Positions 1 to 13,100 of a DNA stretch of 64,000 nt are shown piece after piece. The stretch spans positions 74,981,799 through 75,045,798 of the forward strand of contig CM034531.1 of NCBI GenBank assembly GCA_020002185.1, written 5' to 3'. The stretch's first letter is position 1, and every line of letters begins with the position of its first letter. This DNA is from Paraescarpia echinospica (lineage: Eukaryota > Annelida > Polychaeta > Sabellida > Siboglinidae). A program made the translations under genes and the position numbers. The notes under the pieces were generated by a model. It was given only the letters and a program-made list of their open reading frames with translations. It searched no databases and was not told the origin of the DNA.

Positions 1-271
1 CCTGGACAGAAATAACTGCGTAATAGACTGGGAGGGAGCCAGAGTGGTAGATAGAGAGACAGACAGGTGGGAGCGATGGATTAAGGAGACCTGGACAGAA
101 ATAACTGCGTGTAATAGACTGGGAGGGAGCCAGAGTGGTAGATAGAGAGACAGACAGGTGGGAGCGATGGATTAAGGAGACCTGGACAGAAATAACTGCG
201 TGTAATAGACTGGGAGGGAGCCAGAGTGGTAGATAGAGAGACAGACAGGTGGGAGCGATGGATTAAGGAGG
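1..271 (+). repeat. 91-bp tandem repeat, three copies, cut by the window edge
   Basis: Copies start at 1, 90 and 181. The second and third are 91 bp; the first is 89 bp because it lacks a GT after ACTGC. The copies are almost identical, so the duplication is recent. The unit is coding in origin: the first copy reads IDWEGARVVDRETD then WERWIKE in one frame, a retroelement protein segment. The extra GT in copies two and three shifts that frame, so the array as it stands cannot be translated through. Confidence 0.9.
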
Positions 272-420
272 CCATCTGGATTAGAATGACAACACCAACA
301 AAGTATAGAGACGAGGGGGGATACAGACTGTGTCACGTGTGGGACAGCCTGTTCGCCACACCATCTGGCGAGCAGAGGAAGAACAGTTCCTGATGATGGC
401 CGTCGAAGGCGGTTGAAACG
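11..420 (+). pseudogene. C-terminal tail of a GIY-YIG-type (Penelope-like) retroelement protein
   Basis: Reading the first repeat unit and then the stretch after the third gives IDWEGARVVDRE, WERWIKEAIWIRMTTPT and DEGGYRLCHVWD. This order (IDW, then RE, then IKEAIxIR, then RDEGxYxLxHxWD) resembles the end of the GIY-YIG endonuclease domain of Penelope-like retroelements and related reverse transcriptase proteins of invertebrates. The tandem repeat duplicates part of it and shifts the frame. Nothing upstream is visible because the window begins here. The family call is from memory of the motif pattern. The coding origin is more secure than the exact clade. Confidence 0.5.
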
Positions 421-974
421 TCGATTGTGAGTCAAGTTTCTAGTTGTGTACTTGGCATTTTTTTTTTTTAAACAAAACAGTTTCATACTTTCAAAACAAC
501 TTAACTCTTATGAGGGAATTAAGACGATTATGCTGTAAGTCGTATTCGCATGTTATGAATTAACAATGGTTGCGTTCTTTAGAATTAAATGTGAGATGAA
601 GATAAATTGGAGCTGATTTTGAGAGGCAAAACTCCCAACTGTGTTAGAGAATGAATACGGACAGATTGGCAATGACAGCATGGAACACAAACGGGGTTAG
701 AAGGAGAAGAAGGAGACCGAAATTAAGACGGAGAGACAGTATCAAGACTGATCAGGTCAGGGATGACCAGCCGAAAGTAGGAGACAATAGCAGTAGATCG
801 GGACAGGTGGATAAGTATCATCGAGAGGGCAGAATTGACCGATCGACGGTCAACACTCCACAAAGAACGAAGGGGCGCAGGAAGAAGAAGATAAACGGAT
901 ATCGTGTTTGTCTTTCAATAGTGTGGCTCTGTGCACTACTGTAGCACTATAGAAAGTAAACAAGTAGTCGCTAC
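421..974. other. Intron/flank sequence, no gene recognised
   Basis: This lies downstream of GALNT exon 4 on the minus strand, so it is GALNT intron. It holds a T/A run at 461-473 and a short plus-strand open stretch (651-944) rich in Arg and Lys. The piece RRRRRPKLRRRDSI resembles the basic C-terminal end of some LINE proteins but is too short and too compositionally biased to assign. Confidence 0.4.
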
Positions 975-1178
975 CGTAGTGGGTCAGTCTCCGAAGTTCT
1001 ATACGCCGCATCCTTAGCAGAGATGTAACGCCACGTGAAGTGAAGTGACCACGAGAAGCCCCCAACGGCCGTGCCCCCGCCCGCCTGGTACTGCAACGTC
1101 TCGGCCGAGATGCCGTCGATGGACGGGCACAGCACGGCGCTCCGCTTCTCCTTGATCCGCGCCAGCAGCGGCTCCAGC
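975..1178 (-). CDS. GALNT: GALNT exon 4 (end of the DxH half of the catalytic domain)
   Basis: The acceptor is TTGCCAG before 1178 and the donor is GTAGCG after 975. It completes the Trp codon split from exon 3, then reads [23 protein letters not shown], followed by [11 protein letters not shown] and [17 protein letters not shown]. The end fits the family position just before the SPTMAGGLF segment, which should begin the next exon outside the window. The exon is markedly more GC-rich than the surrounding intron. Confidence 0.9.
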
Positions 1179-4100
1179 CTGGCAACGAAGAAGGTTCAAC
1201 ACGCGCTCAACGCGACATCGAAGTGTGTCTAATTAATCAACTGACAACGAATCATATTGAAATAATATAAGAACAGAACGACATTGGCAAGGATGCAATA
1301 AGTTATTTATTTAACTAATTTAATTAAGTTGTTTTAACTGACTTTTTAAAATATGAAAATGTGTTAAGTATCCTTTAAAGGAGATTGTTTCGTTCTGCGG
1401 AATGGACCAGGATGCAGTTTTATTGACTTGCATGCCTTGAATATAGAACATCGCGACAGCGCTGAACATCAAACATCTTTGCGGTTAAACCATCCGGCCT
1501 TCGTTATATTTCCACTAGGGTGATTTATGATCTGGAAGATTTGTTATATTTTGCGGAAGAAATATTCAAACTGCGAACACAGTTTCGGGCTAATTAAACA
1601 AAATTAAATTGGTATTATGCCATCAATATATTTATTGACATTGTATTAATTAACATAAAAATAAAAAGAGGAACAAACAACCTCTTTTTACGAACATTTT
1701 ACCTTGTTGACGCCTTTAGCGAGGGCTGTAATACGGAGCCAGGACATTACAAATGTATCGTAACGAAAAGGACACAAACAGTTAACATCCAAGAAACAGG
1801 AACTGTCTACTAGGGATATCGACTTTGGAAAAAAACATTAAACTTACCGAGGTGTTATTTTTATCCTATAACGTAGTTTACTTTTCTAGCTTACGCAACG
1901 CTGGAAATCGTTTATAAAATGCTTATACGTGCATTACGTTTTGCATTGGGTGCATTAGGAAACTGCATACGTGGGCTTATAAAAGTGCTTCGCACCGGAA
2001 ACCTTACCAGCCGTTTGAAGCCTCGCAGTGGGCGTCCAAGAACATGATGACGTCACCTGTGGCTGCCTCAGCTCCCGCTAGGCGCGCGCTGATGAGACCA
2101 AGGCGTTTAGGCGTGCGAACTATCTTCACGATCCCGTCTGGCCACGTGTCTCGCACGTACTTGTGGAGTGGTTCCGCCAGCTCGGCTACCAACGAACAGA
2201 GAAGACGTTATTATTATTATTATAATTAAGTGTATACGCTTCTGCTATGTTCGGTTGCATAACTCTTCTTCGACGATTCTAATGTAGTGTTGTATTAAGT
2301 GTTGTATCAAGGTGAGATGTTCACTTAATAAACACGGAGAAGAGCAATAATAATAATATATTTAATTTGTTATAGCGCCAGAGCCACAATTGTTCGTGGC
2401 GCTTTACGATACATCATGCATCATGATCATTAAACTAAAATATACAATAGTAATAAAAATATTAATAAATAAATTAAGTAAAAGGCAACAACATATTTTG
2501 AATATGGTAGTAAGATGTTAACTTAAACTATACATAGTACAATACAATATTATTAATAAATTACAATGCATAAATTAATCACTAAAATATAGCAGTGTAA
2601 AATCAAATAAATAAATAAATAGTTCTAAAATATTACAAATATAAATAAGTCCACTGGATCACTGAGGAAAGTCACAAACAAGCTACTAGTGTTCGTCTAG
2701 AATTATATTCTAAATAAATGTGTTTTAGTTTACATTTAAAACTGCCAAGAGTGTCCGAAGATTTAATGTAATTAGGTAGAGTGTTCCAGAGAGTTGCAGC
2801 GGCCACCGCGAACGAACTGTCGCCAGCTTCAGGCCCGTAGCCAGCTTTTCACAATGGGTGATTCACTTTTTACGAATTCAGACTCCAGATGACGCCACAT
2901 GTTCACGTGGGGTAGTAGTAGTAGTAGTAGGTTTTACTTGGAATTGTATAAATCATACATACAAATATAAACAATCCGTAAAACAATTGACAAAACGATA
3001 TACAATTCCAGGTTGACAGCGGAGCCAATTAAGACTGTAACCAGTTTGTTTTAATTATTCCAATATAAGATGATACTGATTACGTAAACTAGTCGCCGTC
3101 ATCCCAAAAATAACTATTATTAACAATGATTTCACGTGTAGTGTGTTGGTTACGTTGCTATAATCAATAGAACATATATGTAAATTTAATAACATTAATA
3201 TTAGATGATAAATGTTCACATAAGTAGGCTTGCGGAAAAAAAACATGTGGTTATGCCAAACTTTAGCAATGGTATAACACCTAAGTAGAATAACATTATA
3301 TCAAACACATATGTCAATTGAATGATAATATTAAATTGGGTTTATTTTGTATAACAGTTGGAATTGTATTCCAGATCATCGGACCTTTACATAGCAAACT
3401 GTTCGAAGATATTTGAGTAGAACTGATAATAGGACGTATATTACAGGTTTGTCTTGTTTTGTAAAAGTGAATGTCATAGGTAAATGTAAAAATATCCGAT
3501 AATGAATGTGGCAGACTACCATGGACATAATTATACATGAATTTTCCAACTTAAATTTCATAAATATCATGCAATTTTATTAGATTTAAACATGTAAAGA
3601 GGGGATGTGAATGTTCCCAATAGTTTGTTTTAAGAATGGAACGAACTATTTTTTTTGTATAATGAATACTTTTTCGATATGTGTTTTGTATGTGGATCCC
3701 CACAAAATGATTCCGTATGTCAAGTAGGGGTAAACTAAACTGTAATAAATTGTTTGAAGTGCAGCTACTGGAAGGTAGCGGTTAACTTTATTAATTATGT
3801 ATAAAGCACTGGTTAGCTTGTTTTTGCATGCATTTATATGTTCATGCCAGTCAAGTCTGTCGTCTATATGAAGGCCTAGAAATGTTATACATTTTGTTCG
3901 CTGAATTATGTTATTAGCTATCGCTAATAATAATTCTTCGTTCTGAGCAGGACGAGATCTAGAAAATAACATGCATTTTGTCTTATAAATGTTTAAAGAT
4001 AGTTTATTGGCACGACACCAGTCACCTAATATTTCAAGTTCGTTATTCATATCTTTATATATTTCATTAATTTGTTTTCCAGTTTTATATATAGTAGTGT

Positions 4101-7100
4101 CATCAGCAAACAATATTGTTTTGCACATATTTACACAGAATGGAAGGTCATTAATATATAAAATAAACAAAAGCGGGCCTATGATAGACCCCTGTGGGAC
4201 ACCGTGTGTGACATCCTGCTGAAGTGAGTCACTAGAACTGTACTTAACATACTGTTTCCTGTTTGAAAGGTAACTCTTAAACCATTTGAGTGGAGTACCC
4301 CTTATACCGTAATATTCAAGTTTGCGTAATAGGATTTGGAGGTTGATAGTATCGAATGCTTTACTTAGATCCAGAAAAAAAAGCAAGGACCGACTCCTTT
4401 TTTTCTAGTGCATTAATAATGTCACTAGTAAAAACGGTAATATCATTGGTTGTTGAATGTTTCTCACGAAAACCATATTGGTTATTGTTCAATATAGTGT
4501 TTTTCTGTATAAAATCATAAGTTCTTCTATGTACAACTTTTCCCAGTATTTTTGAAATTGAAGGTAACAAAGATATTGGTCTATAATTAGAAAAGTCATC
4601 AGTAGCTTTAGACTTATAAACAGGTATAATTTTTGCTATTTTTATTTCGTCAGGCACTATTCCCTCTCCTAATGATTTTTTAATTAAAATAGTTATTGGT
4701 AAGGCTATTTGCTCACCAAATAATTTCATAAGACGGGGACTAAAATTGTCATATCCAGAACTGGTCTTAGGTTGGAGAGACATTATAATTTGCCTGATTT
4801 CATTTACATCGGTCGGACTCATGAAGATACTTCCTGGATTTTGCTTAGGACAATTCTGAAGATATTTAGTAAATTGCTCTTTAGGTTGAGGGATTGCATT
4901 TGCGTGATTTGAACCAACATTAGTAAAAACATTACAGAATACATTCGAAAATTGATGAGGGTCCTTAATTATACCGTTATTATATTTAAAGTGTGACGAA
5001 ATGCCTGATTTATCGTTGTTTTTTCCAACCATGGTTCTAAATAATTTCCAAGTTTTTTTTAGAGTCGTTCTTAAATGTTTTTAACTCATTCGCATAGTAT
5101 GATGTTTTGGCAATTTGTTTCAGTTTATTATACATATTTCTATAATGTACATAACGGATATAGGTAGAATGTGTCTTAGATTTGCCGATACATTTCCTAT
5201 AGAGTTTGTTTGGTGTTACTGACGATTTTAATAGACCTTTAGTCATCCATTCATTCCGTTTTACGTATTTGTGATTAACTTTAGCAATTTTCTCCGGCGC
5301 GAATGTTTGAATAACATAGTTAAGTTTGTTAGTGAATTCCCTGAACGCATTATCTGTATCTAACTGGTGTAAATACGTCCAATCAATTTCGCGTATTGTA
5401 GATGTCATATGACCAATGGATTTGTCAGACATAGGTCTAAATTTTGTCATAATGCAGAGGGCCCCACATGTGGAGGCTCATAATGCAGAAGGTTACATTT
5501 CTAACTGGAGGAACAATGAAGTGGGTGTGAGATTGGTGGACCATGTGGCTTCGTCTTATATTCTTTCATCTTATATACAAACACCACATTAGCATCCCCA
5601 GCAGGCCCATAACGAAGTTGTTTTGGGGGTGCGTTTTCAAACAAAGTGGGACTCATGTGGTCTGTGGAGATTGGTCCCATTTCGTTGCATGATTAAGCCT
5701 AATTTACACCCAACTGTATTCATAAAAGCCAACACGCAGTGATAGTATGTTGTTAATGTAACTGGATTATTTACTCGAAACCCTTCGCCGTGTGTGCAGT
5801 TGTGTTGAATATGATCATATTAATATAATAAACGAGGCACCGAGGAGTGTGGGTGTGTCCAAGTTATTGTTCAGAATAAACAGTTAAAGTGTGACATTTA
5901 CAATTTGGTTTTCACTCAATTAATACATTATATTTATCTAATCTAATGTGCAAAAGTTCCATAATTTATAATAAACATAATTAAGTTAGTAAATTAACAA
6001 ACCTGTATAAAGCATGCCTGGTAAATAGGAGATTAGAAACATTATTGTCCTCTTGTGGAATTTGAATTAAATTCTAGGTGTCAAACAGTCTAGTACCACA
6101 TCCTGTACACCACACTGACTCCAGGAAACACAAACTGTATTTTACAACTATACGGAACACAAAATGGACATAATAATTGATAATAAAGGCCCTTCACACA
6201 TTCTTGCCTCCTCATCAGCGATAAGGCTCCCCTTTCTGAGATCTACAAACATGCAACTAGCAACCACAATATTTCGGCAACCATACAGCCACACAATTAC
6301 ACGATTTCTCATCATCACGCGCATTTTAAAATAGGTGAAGCTAAACATTATTTTGTATTAGTTAAATACAATTATTCAGCGAAATTCGCATTCCAGCTCA
6401 ATAATTCAAAAATATGATTCGTGTTAAGCCAGATGAGTTTGTCTACCGGGTTTGCAGCTTGTAAGAAATACACTCGCTACGCATCTTAAGTTGTTGATTG
6501 TTGAGAATAGCCTCTTTGACATTCGGTAATCAGCATACTTTTGTTTACTTTTTAACAGAGTTATGATGAGAAATAATGAATTATTTTATATGGCTTAATT
6601 TATGTGCTCATAATTGTTAAATCATCGTCAACCCGTTCATTGACCAGTATTTTGTCTGCATCTGTAACCTCTGAATGACTACAATTAGGACTCGTAATAT
6701 TACGTTTGGTGTAAAACTGGCTTCTTGTGTATTTGTTACCCAGTGCTTTACATAACAGGAGACCCTGGGATAATGTGAAGTCCTTCTGCATGGCTAATTA
6801 GATGCAATGGTCCTTTGATACACATTCCTCTAGTGACTGCCCTTTTCACACATGGCATTGCTGACTGCCCCTCAGCCAGGCTCCCATACATTCAGTGATG
6901 ATTACTTAATAGATAACGGTTCTTGGCATTCCTTGTAATGCTTGAACACTGTCCAGCAGCTTTTAGGAGGGGGGTTTAACGCTTTTGAGAAACATGGAAT
7001 ACACGTATGGGGGTACTTTGTTGGGAGAGAAGATATGTACATGAGAGATGGCCTCCATCTTAGTGGAAAGGGGGCAGCAGTATTCTCAGAGAATCTGCTG

Positions 7101-10100
7101 CGATCTGTTGACAGTGGGACAGGTTGCAACTATTTAAACTAGATTCGCAGGGGGACTTGCAGAGAAGCCTGAAACTGGAGGCATAAATAAAGACAGCACA
7201 AATAATTCAGCAAAGAACAGTCTGGAAAACTGTTCTGAAGCTGGATAGATATGTTTGTTTAAATGCAAGGAGTATACTAAACAAAAGAAATGAACTAAAC
7301 AGTATGGTAGAAGATATTGACCCTCACATAATCGGTATAACCGAATCATGGGCAACCACCGACATATCAGATGCTGAATTGGTTCTGACAAGATATGTAA
7401 TGTTTAGGAAAGATAGAATAGGAAGAAGGGGTGGTTGAGTTATTTTATATATTAAAGAATCTATCCAGGCTTATGAAATAAAATTAGACAGAGAAGCAGA
7501 TTGCAAAGAAGCGGTCTGGTGTAACATAGAAGAGAATAAAAAAATATAAAACGCTATAAGGGAAGTGAGAAAACGGGACTGTGTTATTATGGGGGATTTT
7601 AACCATGGGCATATACAATGGAAATCTCTACAGAGTATGGGTAGTGAGGACCACAAGTTTTTAGTTTTAGTACAAGATAGTTTCCTTTCTCAACATGTGC
7701 TAGAACCAACCAGGGGAGAGAATGTGTTAGATATAGTTTTGTCCTCACAGAATGAATTAGTTGACAATGTTAAATTATGTGAGCCACTGGGGAGTAGCGA
7801 TCACAACCAGATACATTTTACCATCAAAGTAAAATCAGAAAGGAATAGTAAAAAGCAGTACAGGAGAAATTTCCACAAAGGAAAATATAAGGACATCAGG
7901 AAATATTTAGCAAAGATAGACTGGAATAACACACTGAAGAATAAGACAGCAACAGAATGCTGGAATATCTTAAAGCGTGGAATTGAATGCGTCATCATCA
8001 AATTTGTTCCCTTAAAAACACGGGAAACGGTCCAAAAAGAAACACTTATCAAAAGAAGCCATTAGAAAAATTAAGTATAAACAAATGATGTGGAAGTCAT
8101 ACAGACGTACTGGAAATGACGAAGACTACAGCATTTATAAAGAAGCACTAAACCAAGCTACAGCTGAAATTAGAAATTCAAAGAGAAGCTATGAACATAA
8201 ATTAGCTTGTAATATAAAACATGACAGCAAGAGTTTTTATGCATATGTTCGAAGCAAACAGAAAGTTCAAGATAAGGTCGGTCCTCTGGAAGAGAGTGCT
8301 GGAAATATAATATCAGAAGGATTCTTAATGGCAGAAGACCTGAATGAGTATTTTAGTTCAGTGTTTACCAGAGAAGACATTAGTTCACTGCCAGTACCAG
8401 AGGCTAAGTTCAAAGGGGCAGAATCATACTATTTAAGACAGTTAATTGTAACCCCAGAAATGGTAGCTACGAAAATTAGGGCTATGAAGGATAATAAATC
8501 ACCTGGAGTGGATGGTATTCCACACAAACTACTATTGGAAATTGTAGAACAAATTAGCATACCGCTTGCAACAGTTTTCAACTTGTCATTAGAAGAGGGA
8601 GTGGTTCCTTTAGAATGGAAAGAAGCAAACGTTATACCGTTATTTAAAAAAGGTTCGAGAAACAAGTCAAATAATTATAGACCAGTGAGTTTAACATCGG
8701 TGATTTATAAATTATTAGAAAGACTAATTAAAGATCACATGGTGGATTTTTTTGCTAAACATAACTTGATAAACCCATCTCAACATGGGTTTCTAAAAGC
8801 GAGGTCATGCTTAACAAATATGTTATGTTTTTTGGAAGATATCACTAAGTGGGTAGACGAGGGATCACCAGTAGATATTATCTACTTACATTTTCAAAAA
8901 GCTTTCGACAAAGTGCCACATCAAAGATTACTGCTTAAACTAAAGGCCCATGGCATAGGAAATGGTATAATTAACTGGATAGAAAAGTGGCTGATTGACA
9001 GAAGACAACGAGTAGTTGTTGATGGGGAGGCTTCAAACTGGAAATCAGTTTTGAGTGGGGTTCCACAGGGATCAGTACTGGGACCTATATTATTCTTAAT
9101 ACATATAAACGATTTGGACGATGATATAACTAGCAAGGTGTTGAAATTTGCAGATGATACAAAAGTGTTTAGAAGGATTAAAAGTGATGGAGATAGACAG
9201 CATTTACAAGATGATCTTGACAGGTTGATCAAATGGTCTGAAAAGTGGCAAATGTTGTTCAATTTTGGGAAATGTAAATGCCTTCACACAGGACATGGGA
9301 ACGAATATGTAGAATATACAATGGGGGGAACTGTACTAAGTACTACTGTAAAAGAAAAAGACTTAGGGCTGACAATTAGTGCTGACATGAAGGTTTCAGA
9401 GCAGTGTGGAATTGCAGCTTCAAAAGGAAATCAAATCCTTGGATTGATTAGGCGAAATATAGCATATAAAGAAAAAAGAACTAATAATACCGCTGTACAA
9501 AACAATAGTTAGGCCTCATTTAGAATATTGTATACAAGCGTGGAGGCCATACCGCAAGAAGGACATAGATATGCTAGAAAGAGTACAGAGGAGAGCGACT
9601 AAAATGATACCAAAACTTAGGGATCTTAGTTAAAAAAAACGCCTAATAGAATGTGGTTTAACAACACTAGAGACCAGGAGATTGAGAGGAGATCAGATAG
9701 AAGTGTTTAAAATATTGAATGGTTATGAAAATATTGATAGAAATATGTTTTTTTCACTTAAGAAAGATAGAAAGACTAGAGGACATGAAGTTACATTAGT
9801 AAAGGAGCAGTGTAGATTAGACGTAAGAAAGTTCTCATTTTCACAAAGGACTGTGATTGAATGGAACAGATTATCTCCTGATTGTGTGGGTGCTAGTAAT
9901 GTGAATATGTTTAAAAATAAAATCGACACATACCTCAGAAGGGCTGGATATATGTAGATAAAAGGGTTGGACTCTCGATAAGCCAAAGGGCTTCCTTGTC
10001 CACCTGCCATCTAGAGTTAATTCTCTGGCTGGCAATGTTGTTAAATCTTGTTAAATTAGTGGTTTACATTTTAAAGATGTAATTTTGAGGGAGGTTCACA

Positions 10101-13100
10101 TTTTGGAGAAAGGGGGTTCACAAAAGGGGGGTTCAAGTGAACCCCGTGAACCCCCCCGCCCGCCTACGGGCCTGAGCTTTGACGCGAGTACGCGTTACGG
10201 ACACGTCGTTGTCAGCAGACCGCAGTGATCTAGCTGGTCTGTAAGGACACACACGAGTTCACGCAAGTAGACGGGCGCATTTTCATGCATTGCCTTGTAC
10301 GTAAACACCAATATTTTGAACTCGATTCTGCGAGCAAAGGGTAGCCAGTGCAGATCATGCAACAGCGGAGGAGAACTATCATTTTTTGAGAGAGGATATA
10401 GCAAAAGTTTATTTTTTTTCTTCGAAAAATATTTTTTACGGTGGCTGGGAGAGGATATAGCAACATTTTATTTTTTTCTTTGAATTTTTTTACGGTGGCT
10501 GGGAGAGGATATAGCTAAATTTTATTTTTTTCTTTGAATTTGTTTACGGTGGCTGGGAGAGGATATAGCAAAATTTTATTTTTGTCTTCGAAATTTTTTT
10601 TTTTTTATCTCGAGATCTCGAGTTCTAAAAGCTAGGCTGATTAAGGGACGAAAGCCAGCATGGATGCTACCGGAAAAAGTCTTTTTGATCTTGGACTAAG
10701 TCAGCATGAAATACGGTGTGTTCTATCAAGAAGATTCAACTGTAGTATAAGTGTAAGACAGTTGAGGCGTGTTCTCGCCAGGTTGCAATTATATAGGCGG
10801 AAATATTTTACTGATTTTGATGAAGTAGTTGACTTACCCGGAATCAGCGTGCAACCTCAGGGCAATTACACGGATATAGGTTCATGCATTTTTAGTGCAT
10901 TACCAATGGACTTGTGGTCAGTAAAGAGACGGTCAGAATTCGTTTTGATATTCTTGATCCGGAAGGCATGGAACTACGAGGAGCGAGGAGGCTAGTTCGC
11001 CGTCGGTACAGTGTCAAAGGGCCGAATTACGTGTAGCACATGGATTCATATGACAAACTTAAGCCGTTTGGAATCTGCATCAACGTTTGCATAGACGGCT
11101 TTTCAAGGTACATTTTGTGGCTGGAAGCATACAGAACAAGCAGTGACCCGGCAGTTATTTACGGACATTACATCAGAGCTGTTCTGAACTATAGCTGTTG
11201 TCCAAAGATTGTACGTGCAGGAGACACGTACAAAAACACGAGAAATGGACATGTCAAACAAATGCAAACATTTCTTAGAGAGAATGACGAAGGCAATGAG
11301 GAGCGATCTTTCCAATACGGTCGTAGCATTGCCAACCAAAGAATTGAATCATGGTGGGGAATACTGCGAAAGGAGAATGCCAAGTATTGGATGGCACTAT
11401 TCCATGAGCTACAAGGCCAAGGTCATTTCGGCGGGGAAGAACTGGACAAGGAGTTAGTGAGATTCTGTTTTCTGGATTTGATACAAGTAAGTGAATTTAA
11501 ATCATGAGTTTCAATTCTTATATATGTAGACCCTCTATATAGGCCACTCTTCATACTGTAATTCTGTCACACCGTAATCACCCTCATCTCAATGATGAAG
11601 ATACCAATGTACATGAAGCCAATGGTACAGTTTGTATATATATATATACCTAATTTTTATGCAAACAACAATGGTTGAATTTTGGTGCATACTTGGTACC
11701 CCAAGGATATTATTGAAGGTAATGTTGGAAGTATACAAACTGTTCAGTATTGCGTCCCAAAATGCACGGTCATATTCAAAGAAATCCATATCCGACTATG
11801 ATGCCTGTGTTTTAAAAATTATTTACATTTCTATACTATTAATCGGGTCATAAAACAAATAATCTTTTCTCTATTTTAGGATGAATTGTGTGAAGTATCT
11901 CGTCTTTGGAACGTTCACAAGATCAGGAAATACAACAACATGAACCTTAATCACGGACGGCCGTTTATGGTGTACAACATACCCGAGTTGTTTGAAGCTG
12001 ACGATTATCTTCGTCCGGTGGACCAAGATCAGGATCTGCCAGGAGCATTATAGATTCAAATCTGACTATCTGATGAGGACATGTTTGAACTATGCTGTAT
12101 TTTGATGGAGGAGAATGGACTTGTTTTCCCAAGCAATCCACATGAGGCTATCCATTTGTACAAAACTCTTAGAGACACCGTGAATGTAGCTCTAGCCTAA
12201 AATTACACAATTTCGTGATGACGGTATGCAGAATTACTTCGGATATAAACCGGAGGTATTGAGTGAATTGTACAACATACACAGTACAGTACCCAGGTAA
12301 CAGCCATACTTTGGACTAATGTGGTTAAATTTTGCGTTAGCCCAATGTTGGCACCACGACGGTCCAACGGGTGGTTGACCCAACGATGGCCCCAGTTGTT
12401 ATACCAGAATATATAGATGTATAATTACGTGTATTTGGTCAGTCGTTGAACCAACGTTGGACTAGTGTTGGAACGTTAAGCTCGTTTGACTTGAACATTG
12501 TTTTGATTACACAACGTTGGCCCAACAATTATCACCCAACGTCAATGGTACAATGGCTGTCCCAAAACGGTCTTGCTATTTGGATGTATACCGTGAAATA
12601 CGCATTACACTGTGCTACCAGAACTAGTACATTTGTCGCTGTTTGTACTTTTTTGATCAATAAATTGATAACTGTTATTAATTTAAGTGTACTGATGTTA
12701 GACCCTAGCAGCTAGCTATATCACAGCCTCACACACGTTTACCTATTTATTCTGGGTAAAGCAAAATTCAGTTGATAAATCTGCATGACTTAATCAAGAA
12801 GAGACCTGTCTAAAGTCTTTAGGATATGACATTTTGATGAAACGCTGATGTTGTCTCAGTTGTGGAATATTCAAGACTTTCTGAAATCCAAGATTTATAT
12901 AATGGTGTGTGTGCGTGTGTGTGTACGTGTAATTTGTCCTTATCAAAATGCTTGATCAATTTAGCATAATGAAATTGTGCGTTGATTATTGATTAATTTT
13001 AGAGTGACACCCCTAGTATAAATTGAATGAATAAGGAAAAAGCAAACAATCAATATTTATTGATTAACTGCTTTATTGATTATTATTGTTCAATTATGTG

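Larger units (their letters stand above)
6955..10055 (+). mobile_element. CR1-like LINE, copy 1
   Basis: The order is the end of an esterase-like ORF1 (about 6970-7139), a spacer, endonuclease (about 7240-7830), and reverse transcriptase to 9957. The 3' end is built of TCTTGTTAAAT-type repeats near 10040. It matches the copies at 41808-43355 and 58480-61950 closely along its length. Against the 58-kb copy it lacks about 65 bp at 7525, where the two CATAG repeats that flank the lost segment have collapsed to one. It lies inside the TIR transposon 2830-10174. Confidence 0.85.
2830..10174. mobile_element. Non-autonomous TIR DNA transposon with TSD AGCTT, swollen by two LINE insertions
   Basis: The left end begins CAGGCCCGTAG and the right end is its inverse, CTACGGGCCTG. 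Inside both ends TTCAC-containing G-rich sequence follows. The target AGCTT is present at 2825-2829 and again at 10175-10179. Removing the element plus one AGCTT rejoins an open reading frame of the surrounding L2-like LINE, which is strong evidence for these exact ends. Without the two inserted LINEs (about 2903-5463 and 6955-10055) about 1.7 kb remains, with no transposase seen. The superfamily is not assigned; a 5-bp target is all that is shown. Confidence 0.85.

Noticed and set aside
651..944. Arg/Lys-rich 97-codon frame as a gene
   Set aside because: It lies in a GALNT intron and is purine-biased. At most it is the basic tail of a decayed LINE.
3989..4222. Plus-strand frames over the minus-strand LINEs (also 21041, 29127, 30030)
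   Set aside because: They are antisense shadows of reverse transcriptase coding sequence.
10379..10395. Exact left edge and target duplication of the integrase/HECT transposon
   Set aside because: The joined LINE frame lacks about 10-15 codons, so neither edge nor duplication can be read with certainty.
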